Source: Adiantum capillus-veneris
Lineage: Eukaryota; Streptophyta; Polypodiopsida; Polypodiales; Pteridaceae
DNA length: 64,000 bases
NCBI GenBank assembly: GCA_014529385.2
Contig: CM043942.1
Span: forward strand, 51,902,274-51,966,273
Direction of reading: 5' to 3'
Each line of letters starts with the position of its first letter. Within the stretch, counting starts at the first letter, position 1. The position numbers and the translations under genes are program-made. Of this stretch, positions 44,986-55,775 are shown in pieces. The notes under the pieces were generated by a model. That model worked only from the letters and a program-made list of their open reading frames with translations, had not been told where the DNA came from and did no database searches.

Positions 44986-45712
44986 CACCGACCATGGAAC
45001 CACTGACCCCAGTAAATCAGTAGGCCAAGTATGTGAACTCGATACTTGTGAAAAGAATCATGATTGATGATACCTCAATAGGAATCTACTACATGGATGA
45101 TACAAAAGCTCACGTAAGAGTATTTTATCGCACAACGTATCCATCCATGAGTTCTTTATCCAAAACAACGATTTTGTGTGTGTATGCCGACGATGTGCCA
45201 CTTCCTAATGTGACATTCCAAGACATACATAGGCAAAATTTTGAAGCCATACTAGAAGGTGAAGCCCAAAGGTACACGTACCAAGGTTTCCCAATGATGA
45301 ATAGATTTTCTACTATAGGAAAACCACGAGTAATGCCGCAAGATTTGCAGGGTTTGTCAACATGTGGGGGCATACCTAGACAAAGGTCTTCCAAACCCTT
45401 CCAGATCTAGCACCTATAAGAAGCACATTCTAGCAACTTGGAATGCGAGAATGAAATGGTTTTTATTTGGCCATGCAAGGGCCATACCAACCACAAACAC
45501 CTTATACACAGAATTTGATCCAACCACCAATAGGGTATCGACCATCTTATGTACAGTATCAAATACCAAACCAACAAAGGATGGTTTCAGACCCTCCCAA
45601 GTGCAAAAATGGGTCAAAAAAACTTTCAATGGGAATGGAGATCCCTATGAACATGTTGCTCTCTACAGGCAAGTGATAAGAGCAGAACATGTTATGAATT
45701 TCAGACCATAGT
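44986..45712 (+). pseudogene. GagPro-3 fragment, 3' piece
   Basis: It continues the frame of 36130-36405 after GagPro-2 (PPTMEPLTPVNQ then a stop, then YVNSILVKRIMIDDTSIGIY). A frameshift near 45390 leads to the Gag core start RPSQVQKWVKKTFNGNGDPY and LYRQVIRAEHVMNF, which closely parallels RPSQVQKWVNRKYSGDKDPR and RRVIRAEEVSDF of GagPro-1. Homology stops at about 45712, where copia RT begins. This remnant shows the class existed in both orientations here. Confidence 0.75.
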
Positions 45713-45824
45713 ATGAGGGCCTTGGGAGCGCTCCATACAAAGCAAGACTTGTTGCAAAGGGATTTAAGCAACAACAAGGTGTGGACTTTGAAGAGATATT
45801 TACCCTTGTTGTTAAGATGACCAC
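45713..45824 (+). pseudogene. CopH copia reverse transcriptase, 5' piece
   Basis: It encodes [20 protein letters not shown] then [14 protein letters not shown], the standard start of copia RT. It is interrupted at 45824 by GypA and resumes at 54663 after the duplicated ACCAC. Confidence 0.85.
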
Positions 45825-46117
45825 TGTTATAAAATCTAATATCTAACCAACCCAAATGATTTTCTCATATTAAATTGATCACTTAATGTGGGAGAATAAA
45901 TGGGAACAAGTGTTAAGATATAGATATGTGCTTATAGATCTATCTCAACACAGGGCCAATAGTAAAGGGGCCCAAATGGGAGATGGTCTATCAAGAGCAA
46001 GGCTAACCAATGGAGCATAAGACCTTAGGGTTAGCTTCATTAAAGACCTCCAATAATGTGTGTAAAAGTCCTTTGACCTTAGGTAAGCTAGGACTGAGCT
46101 TGAGGTGGGAACCCGGC

Positions 46118-46300
46118 CCAAGCTCGAGGTGCTTGACCTGCTTGAGGTGCTTGTCGTGCTTGAGGTGTTTGTCCTGCTTGAGGTGCTTGATTAAGGTGCT
46201 TGAGGTGCTTGAATTACTCCATGCTTGAGGTGCTTGACTTGCCGCTTGATTAAGGTGCTTGAGGTGCCTTGACATGCTTGCCTGAGATGCTTGTGGGAAT
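46118..46300 (+). repeat. TGCTTGAGG minisatellite in the GypA LTR
   Basis: About ten degenerate units of the type GCTTGAGGTGCTTGACCT, some containing ATTAAGG. The same array occurs at 53318-53500 (3' LTR) and inverted at about 62440-62640 (GypB) and about 19000-19135 (GypC), so it is a fixed LTR feature. Confidence 0.9.
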
Positions 46301-47243
46301 ACCCCCTAGTCCAAGTGCTTTGTCATGCTTGATGACTAAGGTGTTTGAGCTCCTAAAGTTAACAGCATCCCTACAGAGAGGGGGGGCGAGCCCTTTTCCT
46401 AGGGATTAGAGAGAGAACACACACTCACACTCACAAGGGAAGCCCCAGCTTGAAGAGGCAGCAAGGACACGTCAGGTCCCTACCCATGTTACCTTCATGT
46501 GTTGCTTGAAGCCTATTGGCTAGGCTTCAAAGGGGTCCAATGATAAATTACATGAATTATCTAATTGTTTTTGAATTTATCAAGTCCTCTCTCTCAAAGG
46601 GGAAAGGGGGACACTTGTCCCAAGGCTATCCCTGTTGCTTGTAATGGCTTTTGCTTGTGATTGGCTAGGCCTGGAGGAGTCCAATGAGCTTCAAGCATGA
46701 GCTACAAGGGGGGGTCCACCCAAGCAAGCTAGGGGGGTGCTTAGGGGGTATACTCACCCACACACACTCACAAACACTCTCATTGTGTACTATGCAGAGT
46801 GCAAGAGCTCCCTCTCCTTCTCCAAGCAAGTAGAGGTTGAGAGCCTACACCAACACTCTTGGCTGGAGTGCAAATCCATCCAAGAGCCATGCTTCAATGA
46901 TTAATCTTGCCATCTCCTTCTTCTTCATTACTATGCTATTATGTATGCTAGCAACAAGAGTATGATAAGTGAGGAACTAATTCTTTCTCCTACGAAATGT
47001 TTCTTCTTCCTCTTCCCTACCCTCATTCCCTGCTAGCTCTCTCCACCTTCGAAGGTGTTTGAGGTCTTGGGACTGAGGCTTGGTATAGTTAAAGCTTTCT
47101 TCAAGTTTAGGTTATGCTATGATGGTGATGCATGAAGCTTTCCATCTTCATTGCTTCACCTAGGTCACAAGGAACACAAAGAATGTATTGTAACAAGTCT
47201 CTCTTTATGGGAGAAATCATAATACAAATGCCTATTGGAGGGG

Positions 47244-47269
47244 GGACCGGCTCCACATAAATCCGGTCC
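47244..47269 (+). other. Conserved LTR hairpin GGACCGG...CCGGTCC
   Basis: Seven-base perfect arms with a 12-base loop. It is conserved in every LTR copy of this family here (GypA, GypB, GypD, and the copies in the triplication), also where the flanks differ. It lies about 190-210 bp before the LTR's 3' end and could act in the transcript's R-U5 region. Confidence 0.7.
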
Positions 47270-47457
47270 TCAACTGTTGTCATGTTCTCTAAATTCTCTC
47301 TCTTGCAAAAGTATTGTCTATGCCAAGTTAACTAATTGCTATGATTATGTTGCTATCTTCAATTATGTCAACCCGCTATGCTCACAAAATCATTTCTTGA
47401 AAGTACTCTCATTAAATTCCGCTACTCTCAAATTGAATAGGCAAATTCCATTACATT

Positions 47458-47469
47458 GGTATCAGAGCA
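47458..47469 (+). other. Primer-binding site of GypA
   Basis: TGGTATCAGAGC, complementary to initiator tRNA-Met, one base after the LTR end. Confidence 0.95.
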
Positions 47470-47869
47470 TTTGGTTTCTCTTTTCTTGCTTAAGAAGAGA
47501 GGTCCTTAAGTAGCCTATAAATGGTTGATGTTGTTATTTATAATAGAGTAAGTGGAACTGGGATCTAATATCGGTTTTGTTAAGCCCACTATGTGGGGGA
47601 TGGTGCACACCTCGGGAGCTTTGGACTTAATAATGGAGTCTTTTTAGACTTGCCTACGGCTTTACCATTATTGAGCCATAAGAAGTCCGAAAGGAGCTAG
47701 CCCTTGGCAACTCTGCTATGTTAGACCTACTCCTCTACTCTCTATAATTAACCACTTTGAGCCGTGGGTGTAGATACTTAAGAGCCGATTTTCAAAGGCT
47801 AAGAGGAGTGGCAACTAAGGTTTTGTATTGCCAAAGCATACACTAAGTATAAACATAAATTTTGTTAAC
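47470..47869 (+). other. Leader of GypA
   Basis: 400 bases between the primer-binding site and the gag ATG. No gene. The equivalent of this region is missing in GypE. Confidence 0.8.
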
Positions 47870-50800
47870 ATGGTTGACAATAATCAAGAGAGTAGAATGA
47901 ACATTGATAGCTTTGATTTTGCACATGAAGGTGCTAATGATGATGCTCCCATGTTTGTGAATTATCTCGTCACTAGGTTGCAACAAGCTATGGGCAACCC
48001 TATTTTGCAAGCCGAAGTTACTCAACAACTTCGTGCTTATGGAATTTCCCTTCCTCTCCCAGAGGAGAGAGAGCTTAGGAGGCCTCTTGAAGAGACCCCC
48101 AAAAGAAGACTCTCTCCCATTCAAGAGGAGGAATCCAAAGAGAAAGAAAGCAATGACAGTCTAAGTTCTTCTGAAGATGTGGCTCCACGAAGACGGCGGT
48201 CTAGACGATCGCCTACTCCTCCCAAGAGGAAAAGAGCAACCTATAGTCCTTCTCCTCATCACTCTGAAAGGCAAGAGAGGAAACAAAGGAAAAAAAGGGC
48301 TAGGAAGAGGTCACCCTCTTCTCCTTCTTCTTCACCTTCCTCCTCTTCCGATGAAAGTTATGGCTATTCTCCTAGAGAATACAAGAGGGGAGGACATCGC
48401 AAATCATTTCCTGCATGGCGAAGGTCACAAAAGCTAAAGAAGTTCAAGGAGGGAGGAAAGAGTATCTCTTTTCTCACCTACGATGGCACCTTTGGTGCTA
48501 CCGACAAAGTGTTGGCCTTCATCCAGCAATTTGATGCGGCCTTTGGGGACGAGGGCTTCACAGAGTCCTCCAAGCTACGCCATGTAGCTATGCACTTCCA
48601 AAAATCAGCTCGTCAATGGTGGGCTAGCCTTCGTGGCAATGGAGAAGCCCCAAAGACATGGAAAACTCTACGAGTTTCCATCATGAAGCAATTTCTTCCA
48701 AGCAATACTAAAGATAAAGTTCTTACCGAATGGCGCGGCTTGAAGCTTCTCTCTCATGAGTCTATCAACAAGTATGTAGACAAGTTTTGGGATTTACATC
48801 TCAAAGCTACTGTCTTTCCAAAGATAGACTTTGCCGAACAAAGACAGCAATTCTGTGCGGGATTACCTGAAGAGATGGCCGAATACATCAACTCTCAACG
48901 GCCTGGTACTATTACCGAAGTAATCCATCACACCATGGTTGCTTCACGCATCAATTTCCATCAAGGGGCTAGACGTAATGTCAAGCCCATGGAAAACAAA
49001 GATAAAAATGATGCAAAGGGGAAATCCAATGCACAAAATAATTCCCAAGGCACTTCCAACAACAACAATAACAACAACAACAATCGGTCCAAGGAGAAGG
49101 GAGTTTACAAAGGTAAAAACAAACTCTCTCCTAAAGAGCTTGAAGCTTTTCGCAAGGACCATAAATGTTTCAAGTGTGGGGAGCAAGGACATGGCTATCG
49201 TTCTTGCCCCAAGAAGAATACTCGCAATGAGACTCCTAGAGCTTCCACCATCGAAGCTCCAAAAGAGGATGCTCATTGCAAAGGATCATCACTCTCCTAT
49301 GCTTGGGGAAAGGTAAGAGAGCATGATGCCTTCATCTTGTTTGACCTTGGCTCTACTCTCAACTTCATATCAATAGAGTTGGCCACCAAGTTGGGCATTC
49401 AAGCTTTTGAGATGGGAGATATAGTAACAGCTGATGCAACTTTCAAGGGACAACAAGCCTCCGTTACTCCCTTGATTGGGAAGTTGAGGCTTCATGTCCA
49501 AAGCTATGTCGACAAAGAAGACTTCTTCATCTCTCCTTTCCAACATCTGGATGTTATCCTAGGGGCACCATGGTTTGATCGCATGGCTGCCAACATGAAG
49601 TTCCCTGAAAGGAGAATTTACTTCACCTACAGGGGAAAGAACATGTATATAGATGCTAGTGAGCGTGGTCGTACTATTCCACATGTAAATCCTCTTTCTT
49701 TTGATAAATCAATGAAGAGCTCAGTTTCTGCGTACATGATTTATGTCAAAGAGTCTCTAAAAGCTAATAATGTTTCATCAAATGAAAATGATAGGAATCA
49801 AGAAGAGTTAGACTTGTCTACTTTTCTAAAAGGATTCCAAGATGTATTCATCGATGATATCCCTATGGACCTACCTCCAAAACGAGGGGATGATGACCAT
49901 CGTATTGAGCTCCTTCCAGGAAGCTCACCGCCTAACAAACCTCCTTATCGAGTCTCACAAGCTCAACAAGAGGAGATTATGAGGCAAGTACAAGAATTGG
50001 TAGACAAAGGGATGGTGAGGCCTAGTTCCTCTCCCTTTTGTTCTCCAGTTCTTTTAGTGCAAAAGAAAGATGGTACATACCGTATGTGTGTGGACTATCG
50101 AGCACTAAACCATATCACTATCAAAAACAGATTTCCCGTGCCTCGGGTAGAAGATCTGTTTGATAAGCTACAAGGCTCTACTTACTTCAGTAGGATTGAC
50201 CTTAAGAGTGGCTATCATCAAATAAGGATAGTGGATGAAGATATCCTAAAGACCGCGTTTCGCACAACATTTGGTCTTTATGAATATCTAGTCATGCCTT
50301 TTGGCTTGACTAATGCACCAGCTACTTTCAATCGTCTCATGGAGAAAAATTTTAGACGATATCGTAAATTCACTGGAGTGTTCTTTGATGATATCATCAT
50401 CTACTCCAAGTCTTTGGAGGAACATAAGCAACATCTCCAAGTGATTTTTCAAGCCTTGAGGGAGAACAAACTTTTTCTCAACCAAAAGAAAAGTGAATTC
50501 TTCCTTCAAGAGATTCAATATCTAGGTCATATTATCTCTCACGATGGTATTCGTATGGATCCATCAAAGTTAGAGGTAATAAAATCATGGCCTAACCCAA
50601 GGAATCTACATGAGCTAAGAAGCTTTATTGGTATGTGTGCATACTATAAACGCTTCATAGCAAAATTCTCTCAAGTAGCAGGACCACTACACGACTTAAC
50701 AAAGAAGAACGTTAAGTTTGTATGGACTGCTAAGGAGCAAAATGCTTTTGAAAAACTCAAAGAGAAGCTTACTTCCCAACCAGTCCTCGTGCTTCCGGAT

Positions 50801-50917
50801 CTCTCAAAGCCATTTGAGGTCCAATGTGATGCGTGTGGTGATTGCCTTGGAGCGGTTTTTCTTCAAGAAGGGCATGCCATAGCATATGAGAGCCGAAGGC
50901 TCAATAGTGATGAATGA
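47870..50917 (+). CDS. GypA gag-pol, first part (Gag, protease, RT, start of RNase H)
   Basis: The start is the ATG at 47870 (MVDNNQES). A frame upstream is open, but GypD also begins at this Met. Residues 1-130 are acidic, and 130-225 are Arg/Ser/Lys-rich. The Gag core spans about 235-345 (HFQKSARQWWASLRGNG). A poly-Asn linker precedes the zinc knuckle CFKCGEQGHGYRSC (about 433-446). Protease follows at about 487 with FDLGSTLNF (Leu where Ser/Thr/Pro is usual). RT spans about 680-930, with VDYRALNHITIKNRFPVPR, FSRIDLKSGYHQIRI, MPFGLTNAPATFNRLM and the catalytic FFDDIIIYS at 837-845. RNase H begins at about 976 (PFEVQCDACGDCLG). The frame stops at TGA (50915-50917) after 'RRLNSDE'. The frame beyond it is continuous, so this is one inactivated polyprotein. 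Confidence 0.93.
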   Translation: MVDNNQESRMNIDSFDFAHEGANDDAPMFVNYLVTRLQQAMGNPILQAEVTQQLRAYGISLPLPEERELRRPLEETPKRRLSPIQEEESKEKESNDSLSSSEDVAPRRRRSRRSPTPPKRKRATYSPSPHHSERQERKQRKKRARKRSPSSPSSSPSSSSDESYGYSPREYKRGGHRKSFPAWRRSQKLKKFKEGGKSISFLTYDGTFGATDKVLAFIQQFDAAFGDEGFTESSKLRHVAMHFQKSARQWWASLRGNGEAPKTWKTLRVSIMKQFLPSNTKDKVLTEWRGLKLLSHESINKYVDKFWDLHLKATVFPKIDFAEQRQQFCAGLPEEMAEYINSQRPGTITEVIHHTMVASRINFHQGARRNVKPMENKDKNDAKGKSNAQNNSQGTSNNNNNNNNNRSKEKGVYKGKNKLSPKELEAFRKDHKCFKCGEQGHGYRSCPKKNTRNETPRASTIEAPKEDAHCKGSSLSYAWGKVREHDAFILFDLGSTLNFISIELATKLGIQAFEMGDIVTADATFKGQQASVTPLIGKLRLHVQSYVDKEDFFISPFQHLDVILGAPWFDRMAANMKFPERRIYFTYRGKNMYIDASERGRTIPHVNPLSFDKSMKSSVSAYMIYVKESLKANNVSSNENDRNQEELDLSTFLKGFQDVFIDDIPMDLPPKRGDDDHRIELLPGSSPPNKPPYRVSQAQQEEIMRQVQELVDKGMVRPSSSPFCSPVLLVQKKDGTYRMCVDYRALNHITIKNRFPVPRVEDLFDKLQGSTYFSRIDLKSGYHQIRIVDEDILKTAFRTTFGLYEYLVMPFGLTNAPATFNRLMEKNFRRYRKFTGVFFDDIIIYSKSLEEHKQHLQVIFQALRENKLFLNQKKSEFFLQEIQYLGHIISHDGIRMDPSKLEVIKSWPNPRNLHELRSFIGMCAYYKRFIAKFSQVAGPLHDLTKKNVKFVWTAKEQNAFEKLKEKLTSQPVLVLPDLSKPFEVQCDACGDCLGAVFLQEGHAIAYESRRLNSDE

Positions 50918-52660
50918 GTCTTGGGCATTTATGAGAAAGAGCTTTTAGCTGTTCTACATGCCCTAGATACATGGAAGCACTACCTATTGGGGACTCCATT
51001 TATCCTACGAACCGATCACCAAAGTCTCAAGTATTTCATGACGCAAACCAAACTTTCCAACAAACAAATGAGGTGGGCAAATTTTCTTTCGCAATTTAAT
51101 TTCCATATTGCTCACATAGCTGGTAAGCACAATCAAGTTGCCGATGCACTTTCACGACAACCAAAAGTTAATGCGGTGTCTATAGCTACTCACAATGATC
51201 TATCCTCTATGATAGATGAGTATGCTACTGACCCTGACTTTAGAGACATAATGTCAGCCCTTGCTTTGGGGAAGAAAGAGGAACCATTCACCTTGCAGGA
51301 TGGTTATCTTCTCCACGGAAATAGGCTATGTGTTACCCATTCCCTTCGTGAGAAGGTTATGTATGAATCCCATGCTCCTCCATATGCAGGGCATAGAGGA
51401 ATTCAACCTACTCTCCGAGGAGTAGAGACGTATTTCTATTGGCCTACCATGAAAGTGGACATACAAGAGTATGTTTCAAAATGTGTAGTATGCCAAAAGA
51501 CCAAGTATGATAGAGGGAAGCAACCTGGATTACTCCAGCCATTGCCTATTCCAAATTCACCATGGGAGAGTATATCCATGGATTTCATCTTTGGATTACC
51601 CAAGTCTATCCATGGGAATACAGGAATATGGACAATAGTCGACAGGTTTAGCAAGCAAGCACATTTTATTCCTGTCAAAAAGACTATTAAGGCACATCAA
51701 ATGGCAACTCTCTTCATATCTCAGATTTTCAAGCACCATGGATTACCCACATCCATCGTGTCAGATAGAGATCCTAGAATGACCAGTAATTTCTGGAAAG
51801 GTCTCTTTGAAAATCTAGGAACAAGATTGAATTTCTCTTCGGCCTATCACCCACAAACGGATGGCCAAAGTGAGATAGCCAATCTTACGATACTCGATCT
51901 ACTCAAGACTTATGTTACCGAAGTAGATCAACGCTCACAATGGAAAAAGTATTTACCTCTAGTAGAGTATGCCTACAATAATACTGTACATACTTCTACG
52001 GGGAAAGCACCTTTCGAGATCATAGAGGGAAGACCTAAAAGTCCCTTGCTACTCAAAGTACATGGGAAGATCTTCGCCGCCGATGAGTATAGCCGTGACC
52101 TACAAGAATCTTTTCAAAAGATTAGGGAGGCTATAGCCATCTCTCAACAAAGGCAAAAAGCTGCTGCTAATAAGCACAGAAGAGCCTTAATGTTCAAAGA
52201 AAATGATTGGGTCTTACTCAAATTTCCTAAGGCTCGATTAAGGCAAACGACGGGCAAAAATCCTACGGGCCATCAAAAGTATTATGCTAAACTAGGAAAA
52301 AGATACTGTGGTCCTTTCCAAATCTTGAAGCCCATCAATGTGACGGCTTATCAACTCAAGTTGCCCAACCATTGGCTTATACACAACGCCTTTCATGTAA
52401 GCCTACTTAAGCCCTATAAAGGAGAGCCACCAACTGAACCAATTATTGAAGACCCTCCCGAAGTTGAAGACCAAGAAGAGGTGCTACAACCCGAAGCTGT
52501 CCTTTGGCATGAAGACAAGGTACTACGACATGGTAAGATAATCCGACGGTATCTTATTAAGTTCAAAAATTATCCTTTTGAAGATGCTAGATGGATGCAA
52601 GGAGTACAACTTAAGGATAGTATGAACCTTGTCAATGCTTACAATGCTTCCTTAGAGTAA
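50918..52660 (+). CDS. GypA gag-pol, second part (RNase H end, integrase, chromodomain)
   Basis: Same frame as the first part, directly after the TGA, starting VLGIYEKELLAVLHALDTW (RNase H Glu) and RTDHQSLKYF (Asp). The integrase zinc finger has H-X6-H (HAPPYAGH) and CVVC near 51370-51500. The catalytic core has Asp in SMDF (about 51577), Asp in VSDRD, then exactly 35 residues to Glu in GQSEI, the D-D-35-E pattern. A basic region follows (about 52190-52290). At the C-terminus a chromodomain-like segment, KIIRRYLIKFKNYPFEDARW (about 52530-52590), suggests targeting to modified histones. Without suppression of the TGA it would not be made from the gag start. Confidence 0.93.
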   Translation, partial: VLGIYEKELLAVLHALDTWKHYLLGTPFILRTDHQSLKYFMTQTKLSNKQMRWANFLSQFNFHIAHIAGKHNQVADALSRQPKVNAVSIATHNDLSSMIDEYATDPDFRDIMSALALGKKEEPFTLQDGYLLHGNRLCVTHSLREKVMYESHAPPYAGHRGIQPTLRGVETYFYWPTMKVDIQEYVSKCVVCQKTKYDRGKQPGLLQPLPIPNSPWESISMDFIFGLPKSIHGNTGIWTIVDRFSKQAHFIPVKKTIKAHQMATLFISQIFKHHGLPTSIVSDRDPRMTSNFWKGLFENLGTRLNFSSAYHPQTDGQSEIANLTILDLLKTYVTEVDQRSQWKKYLPLVEYAYNNTVHTSTGKAPFEIIEGRPKSPLLLKVHGKIFAADEYSRDLQESFQKIREAIAISQQRQKAAANKHRRALMFKENDWVLLKFPKARLRQTTGKNPTGHQKYYAKLGKRYCGPFQILKPINVTAYQLKLPNHWLIHNAFHVSLLKPYKGEPPTEPIIEDPPEVEDQEEVLQPEAVLWHEDKVLRHGKIIRRYLIKFKNYPFEDARWMQGVQLKDSMNLVNAYNASLE

Positions 52661-53023
52661 GCAAATGTACAAATGTCTTTTAAATGACTCATGTTTTTGT
52701 CTTATATGACTAGTCCTCTTTTTAATTGTGCACAAATTTAACTAGTATGCATGATTAGAATCATGTTTGTGATGACGACGTCTCTCAAACACCAAGTAGA
52801 ATTTGTCACTCTACTTTGGGAGAATGAAATGGACTAAAGAGCAGACATGCTTGCGGCAGCTATGTCTCCCAAGCACCAAATGGATTAGTCATCCATCTTG
52901 GAAAGATGTCGTAGGGTTAAAAAAAAGGGATCCTCTACCCGCTAAGTACGATTGACTAATGACTAAGGCTTTATCTCTTCTACCTCATAGTCGAGGACGA
53001 CTATGATTTCAAGAGAGAGGTAA
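52661..53023 (+). other. 3' non-coding region and polypurine tract of GypA
   Basis: 350 bases with no frame of note. AAGAGAGAGGTAA (53011-53023) is the polypurine tract directly before the 3' LTR at 53024. The same region occurs inverted in GypB (62931-64000). Confidence 0.88.
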
Positions 53024-54657
53024 TGTCATAAAATCTAATATCTAACCAACCCAAATGATTTTCTCATATTAAATTGATCACTTAATGTGGGAGAATAAAT
53101 GGGAACAAGTGTTAAGATATAGATATGTGCTTATAGATCTATCTCAACACGGGGCCAATAGTAAAGGGGCCCAAATGGGAGATGGTCTATCAAGAGCAAG
53201 GCTAACCAATGGAGCATAAGACCTTAGGGTTAGCTTCATTGAAGACCTCCAATAATGTGTGTAAAATTCCTTTGACCTTAGGTAAGCTAGGGCTGAGCTT
53301 GAGGTGGGAACCCGGCCCAAGCTCGAGGTGCTTGACCTGCTTGGGGTGCTTGTCGTGCTTGAGGTGTTTGTCCTGCTTGAGGTGCTTGATTAAGGTGCTT
53401 GAGGTGCTTGACTTACTCCATGCTTGAGGTGCTTGACTTGCCGCTTGATTAAGGTGCTTGAGGTGCCTTGACATGCTTGCCTGAGATGCTTGTGGGAATA
53501 CACCCTAGTCCAAGTGCTTTGTCATGCTTGATGACTAAGGTGCTTGAGCTCCTAAAGTCAAAATCATCCCTACAAGAGGGGGGGCGAGCTCTTTTCCTAG
53601 GGATTAGAGAGAGAACACACACTCACACTCACAAGGGAAGCCCCAGCTTGAAGAGGCAGCAAGGACACATGTCAGGTCCCTACCCATGTTACCTTCATGT
53701 GTTGCTTGCAGCCTATTGGCTAGGCTTCAAAGGGGTCCAATGATAAATTACTTGAATTATCTAATTGTTTTTGAATTTATCAAGTCCTCTCTCTCAAAGG
53801 GGAAAGGGGGACACTTGTCCCAAGGCTATCCCTGTTGCTTGTAATGGCTTTTGCTTGTGATTGGCTAGGCCTGGAGGGGTCCAATGAGCTTCAAGCATGA
53901 GCTACAAGGGGGGGTCGACCCAAGCAAGCTAGGGGGGTGCTTAGGGGGTATACTCACCCACACACACTCACAAACACTCTCATTGTGTACTATGCAAAGT
54001 GCAAGAGCTCCCTCTCCTTCTCCAAGCAAGTAGAGGTTGAGAGCCTACACCAACACTCTTGGCTATGGAGTGCAAATCCATCCAAGAGCCATGCTTCAAT
54101 GCTTAAGCTTGCCATCTCCTTCTTCTTCATTACTATGCTATTATGTATGCTAGCAACAAGAGTATGATAAGTGAGGAACTAATTCTTTCTCCTACGAAAT
54201 GTTTCTTCTTCCTCTTCCCTACCCTCATTCCCTACTAGCTCTCTCCACCTTCGAAGGTGTTTGAGGTCTTGGGACTGAGGCTTGGTATAGTTAAAGCTTT
54301 CTTCAAGTTTAGGTTATGCTATGATGGTGATGCATGAAGCTTTCCATCTTCATTGCTTCACCTAGGTCACAAGGAACACAAAGAATGTATTGTAACAAGT
54401 CTCTCTTTATGGGAGAAATCATAATACAAATGCCTATTGGAGGGGGGACCGGCTCCACATAAATCCGGTCCTCAATTGTTGTCATGTTCTCTAAATTCTC
54501 TCTCTTGCAAAAGTATTGTCTATGCCAAGTTAACTAATTGCTATGATTATGTTGCTATCTTCAATTATGTCAACCCGCTATGCTCACAAAATCATTTCTT
54601 GAAAGTACTCTCATTAAATTCCGCTACTCTCAAATTGAATAGGAAAATTCCATTACA
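53024..54657 (+). repeat. 3' LTR of GypA
   Basis: It begins TGTCATAAAATC and ends CATTACA. From 53725 onward it is also the first segment of the triplicated 2.8 kb unit. Confidence 0.93.
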
Positions 54658-55775
54658 ACCACTTTGCATTGTGTTCTTGCCTTAGCTGCCAAAGGGGACA
54701 TTTAACTTGTCTAGATGGATATTAAGACTAAATTCTTACATGATGATCTTCATGAGGACGTATATATGCAGCAACCACAAAGGTTTTTTGAGAAGGGTAG
54801 AGAGCACTTGGTTTGTAAGATCAAGAAGAGCCTTTATGGCCTTAAACAGGCACCAAGAGAATGGTATCATAAGTTTCGTTCATTTATGCTCTCTCAAGGT
54901 TATAGAAGAAGTGACATCGATCATTGCCTCTATACTAGGCGAGTTAAGCAAAGCATGGTAGCTTGTTGGTTTTTATCCTTTAAGTGGATGACATGTTACT
55001 TGTTGAAAATAACATTAATGAGTTAGCTTCCTTGAAATAAAAGTTGAATGATAGCTTTGACGTGAAATATTTGGGGTCATATTTTGGGCATGCACATTGT
55101 GCGAGATAAATATAAGAAGTTGCTTTACTTATCTCAACAAATTATATTGAAAAACCACTCAAACATTTCAATATGGAGAGAGGGAAGGCATAGAATACTC
55201 CACTGCCTCCATATGTGAAACTATGCCTAAATGATAGTCCCAAATTTGATGTAGAAAAGGCTAAAATGGCAAAGGTGCCATACTCTTTGCAGTTGGTAGC
55301 TTAATTATGCAATGATATGTACATGATTAGATATTGCTTTTGCAATGGGAGTGGTCAACCAATACATGTCAAATCCTGGCAAGAAACATTGGGGGGTAGT
55401 GAAAGGAGTCATGAGATATCTGGAATCGTACAAAGGAATTGTGCATTTGGTTTGGAAGAAAATAAGCACATGTACTTGGATACACTAATTATGCACGGGA
55501 TATGGACAAAAGGAGGTCTACTTTAGGTTACGTCTTCATTTTTATTGGTGGTACTGTTTCTTGGTGATCTCATTTGAGAGTTGCACATCCATGTCAACCA
55601 TCAAAGCTGCGTATATTGCAGCATCAAAGGCTTGCAAGGAAGCTATATGGCTTGCTCGACTAGTGAAAGACTTGGGAATTTTTGTTGAGGTGCCTACATT
55701 ACACTGTGATAGTCACAATGCGATCATGTTGGCAAGGAATCCAATGTTTCATGTGAAGATAAAGCATACAAATGT
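54658..55775 (+). pseudogene. CopH copia RT-RNase H remnant, copy 1
   Basis: It continues the piece at 45713-45824 after GypA. RT shows [34 protein letters not shown] and the SDIDHCLYT region. VDDMLL follows in another frame. Frameshifts and stops break the connection domain. RNase H shows KAAYIAASKACKEAIWLARL and the DSHNAI motif, ending KIKHTNV just before the GypB LTR at 55776. The last codons of the open frame (IEMA) are LTR sequence. Confidence 0.88.

Larger units (their letters stand above)
45825..47456 (+). repeat. 5' LTR of GypA (1.63 kb)
   Basis: It begins TGTTATAAAATCTAAT and ends CATTACA one base before the primer-binding site. The U3 region has a TGCTTGAGG minisatellite (46118-46300), and the 3' part has a GGACCGG/CCGGTCC hairpin (47244-47269). 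Confidence 0.93.
45825..54657 (+). mobile_element. GypA: near-complete Ty3/gypsy chromovirus
   Basis: An 8.8 kb element flanked by the direct repeat ACCAC (45820-45824, 54658-54662). LTRs of 1,632 and 1,634 bp differ by about 25 substitutions plus small indels, roughly 1.6%. It has an initiator tRNA-Met primer-binding site, one gag-pol frame with a chromodomain at the C-terminus, and a polypurine tract. A single in-frame TGA at 50915-50917 is the only defect I see. It lies within copia RT (CopH), and its right LTR takes part in the 2.8 kb tandem triplication. Confidence 0.95.

Noticed and set aside
46003-46275. Cys/Leu-rich or His/Lys-rich frames in the GypA LTR (also 53202-53474)
   Set aside because: They are translations of the TGCTTGAGG minisatellite.
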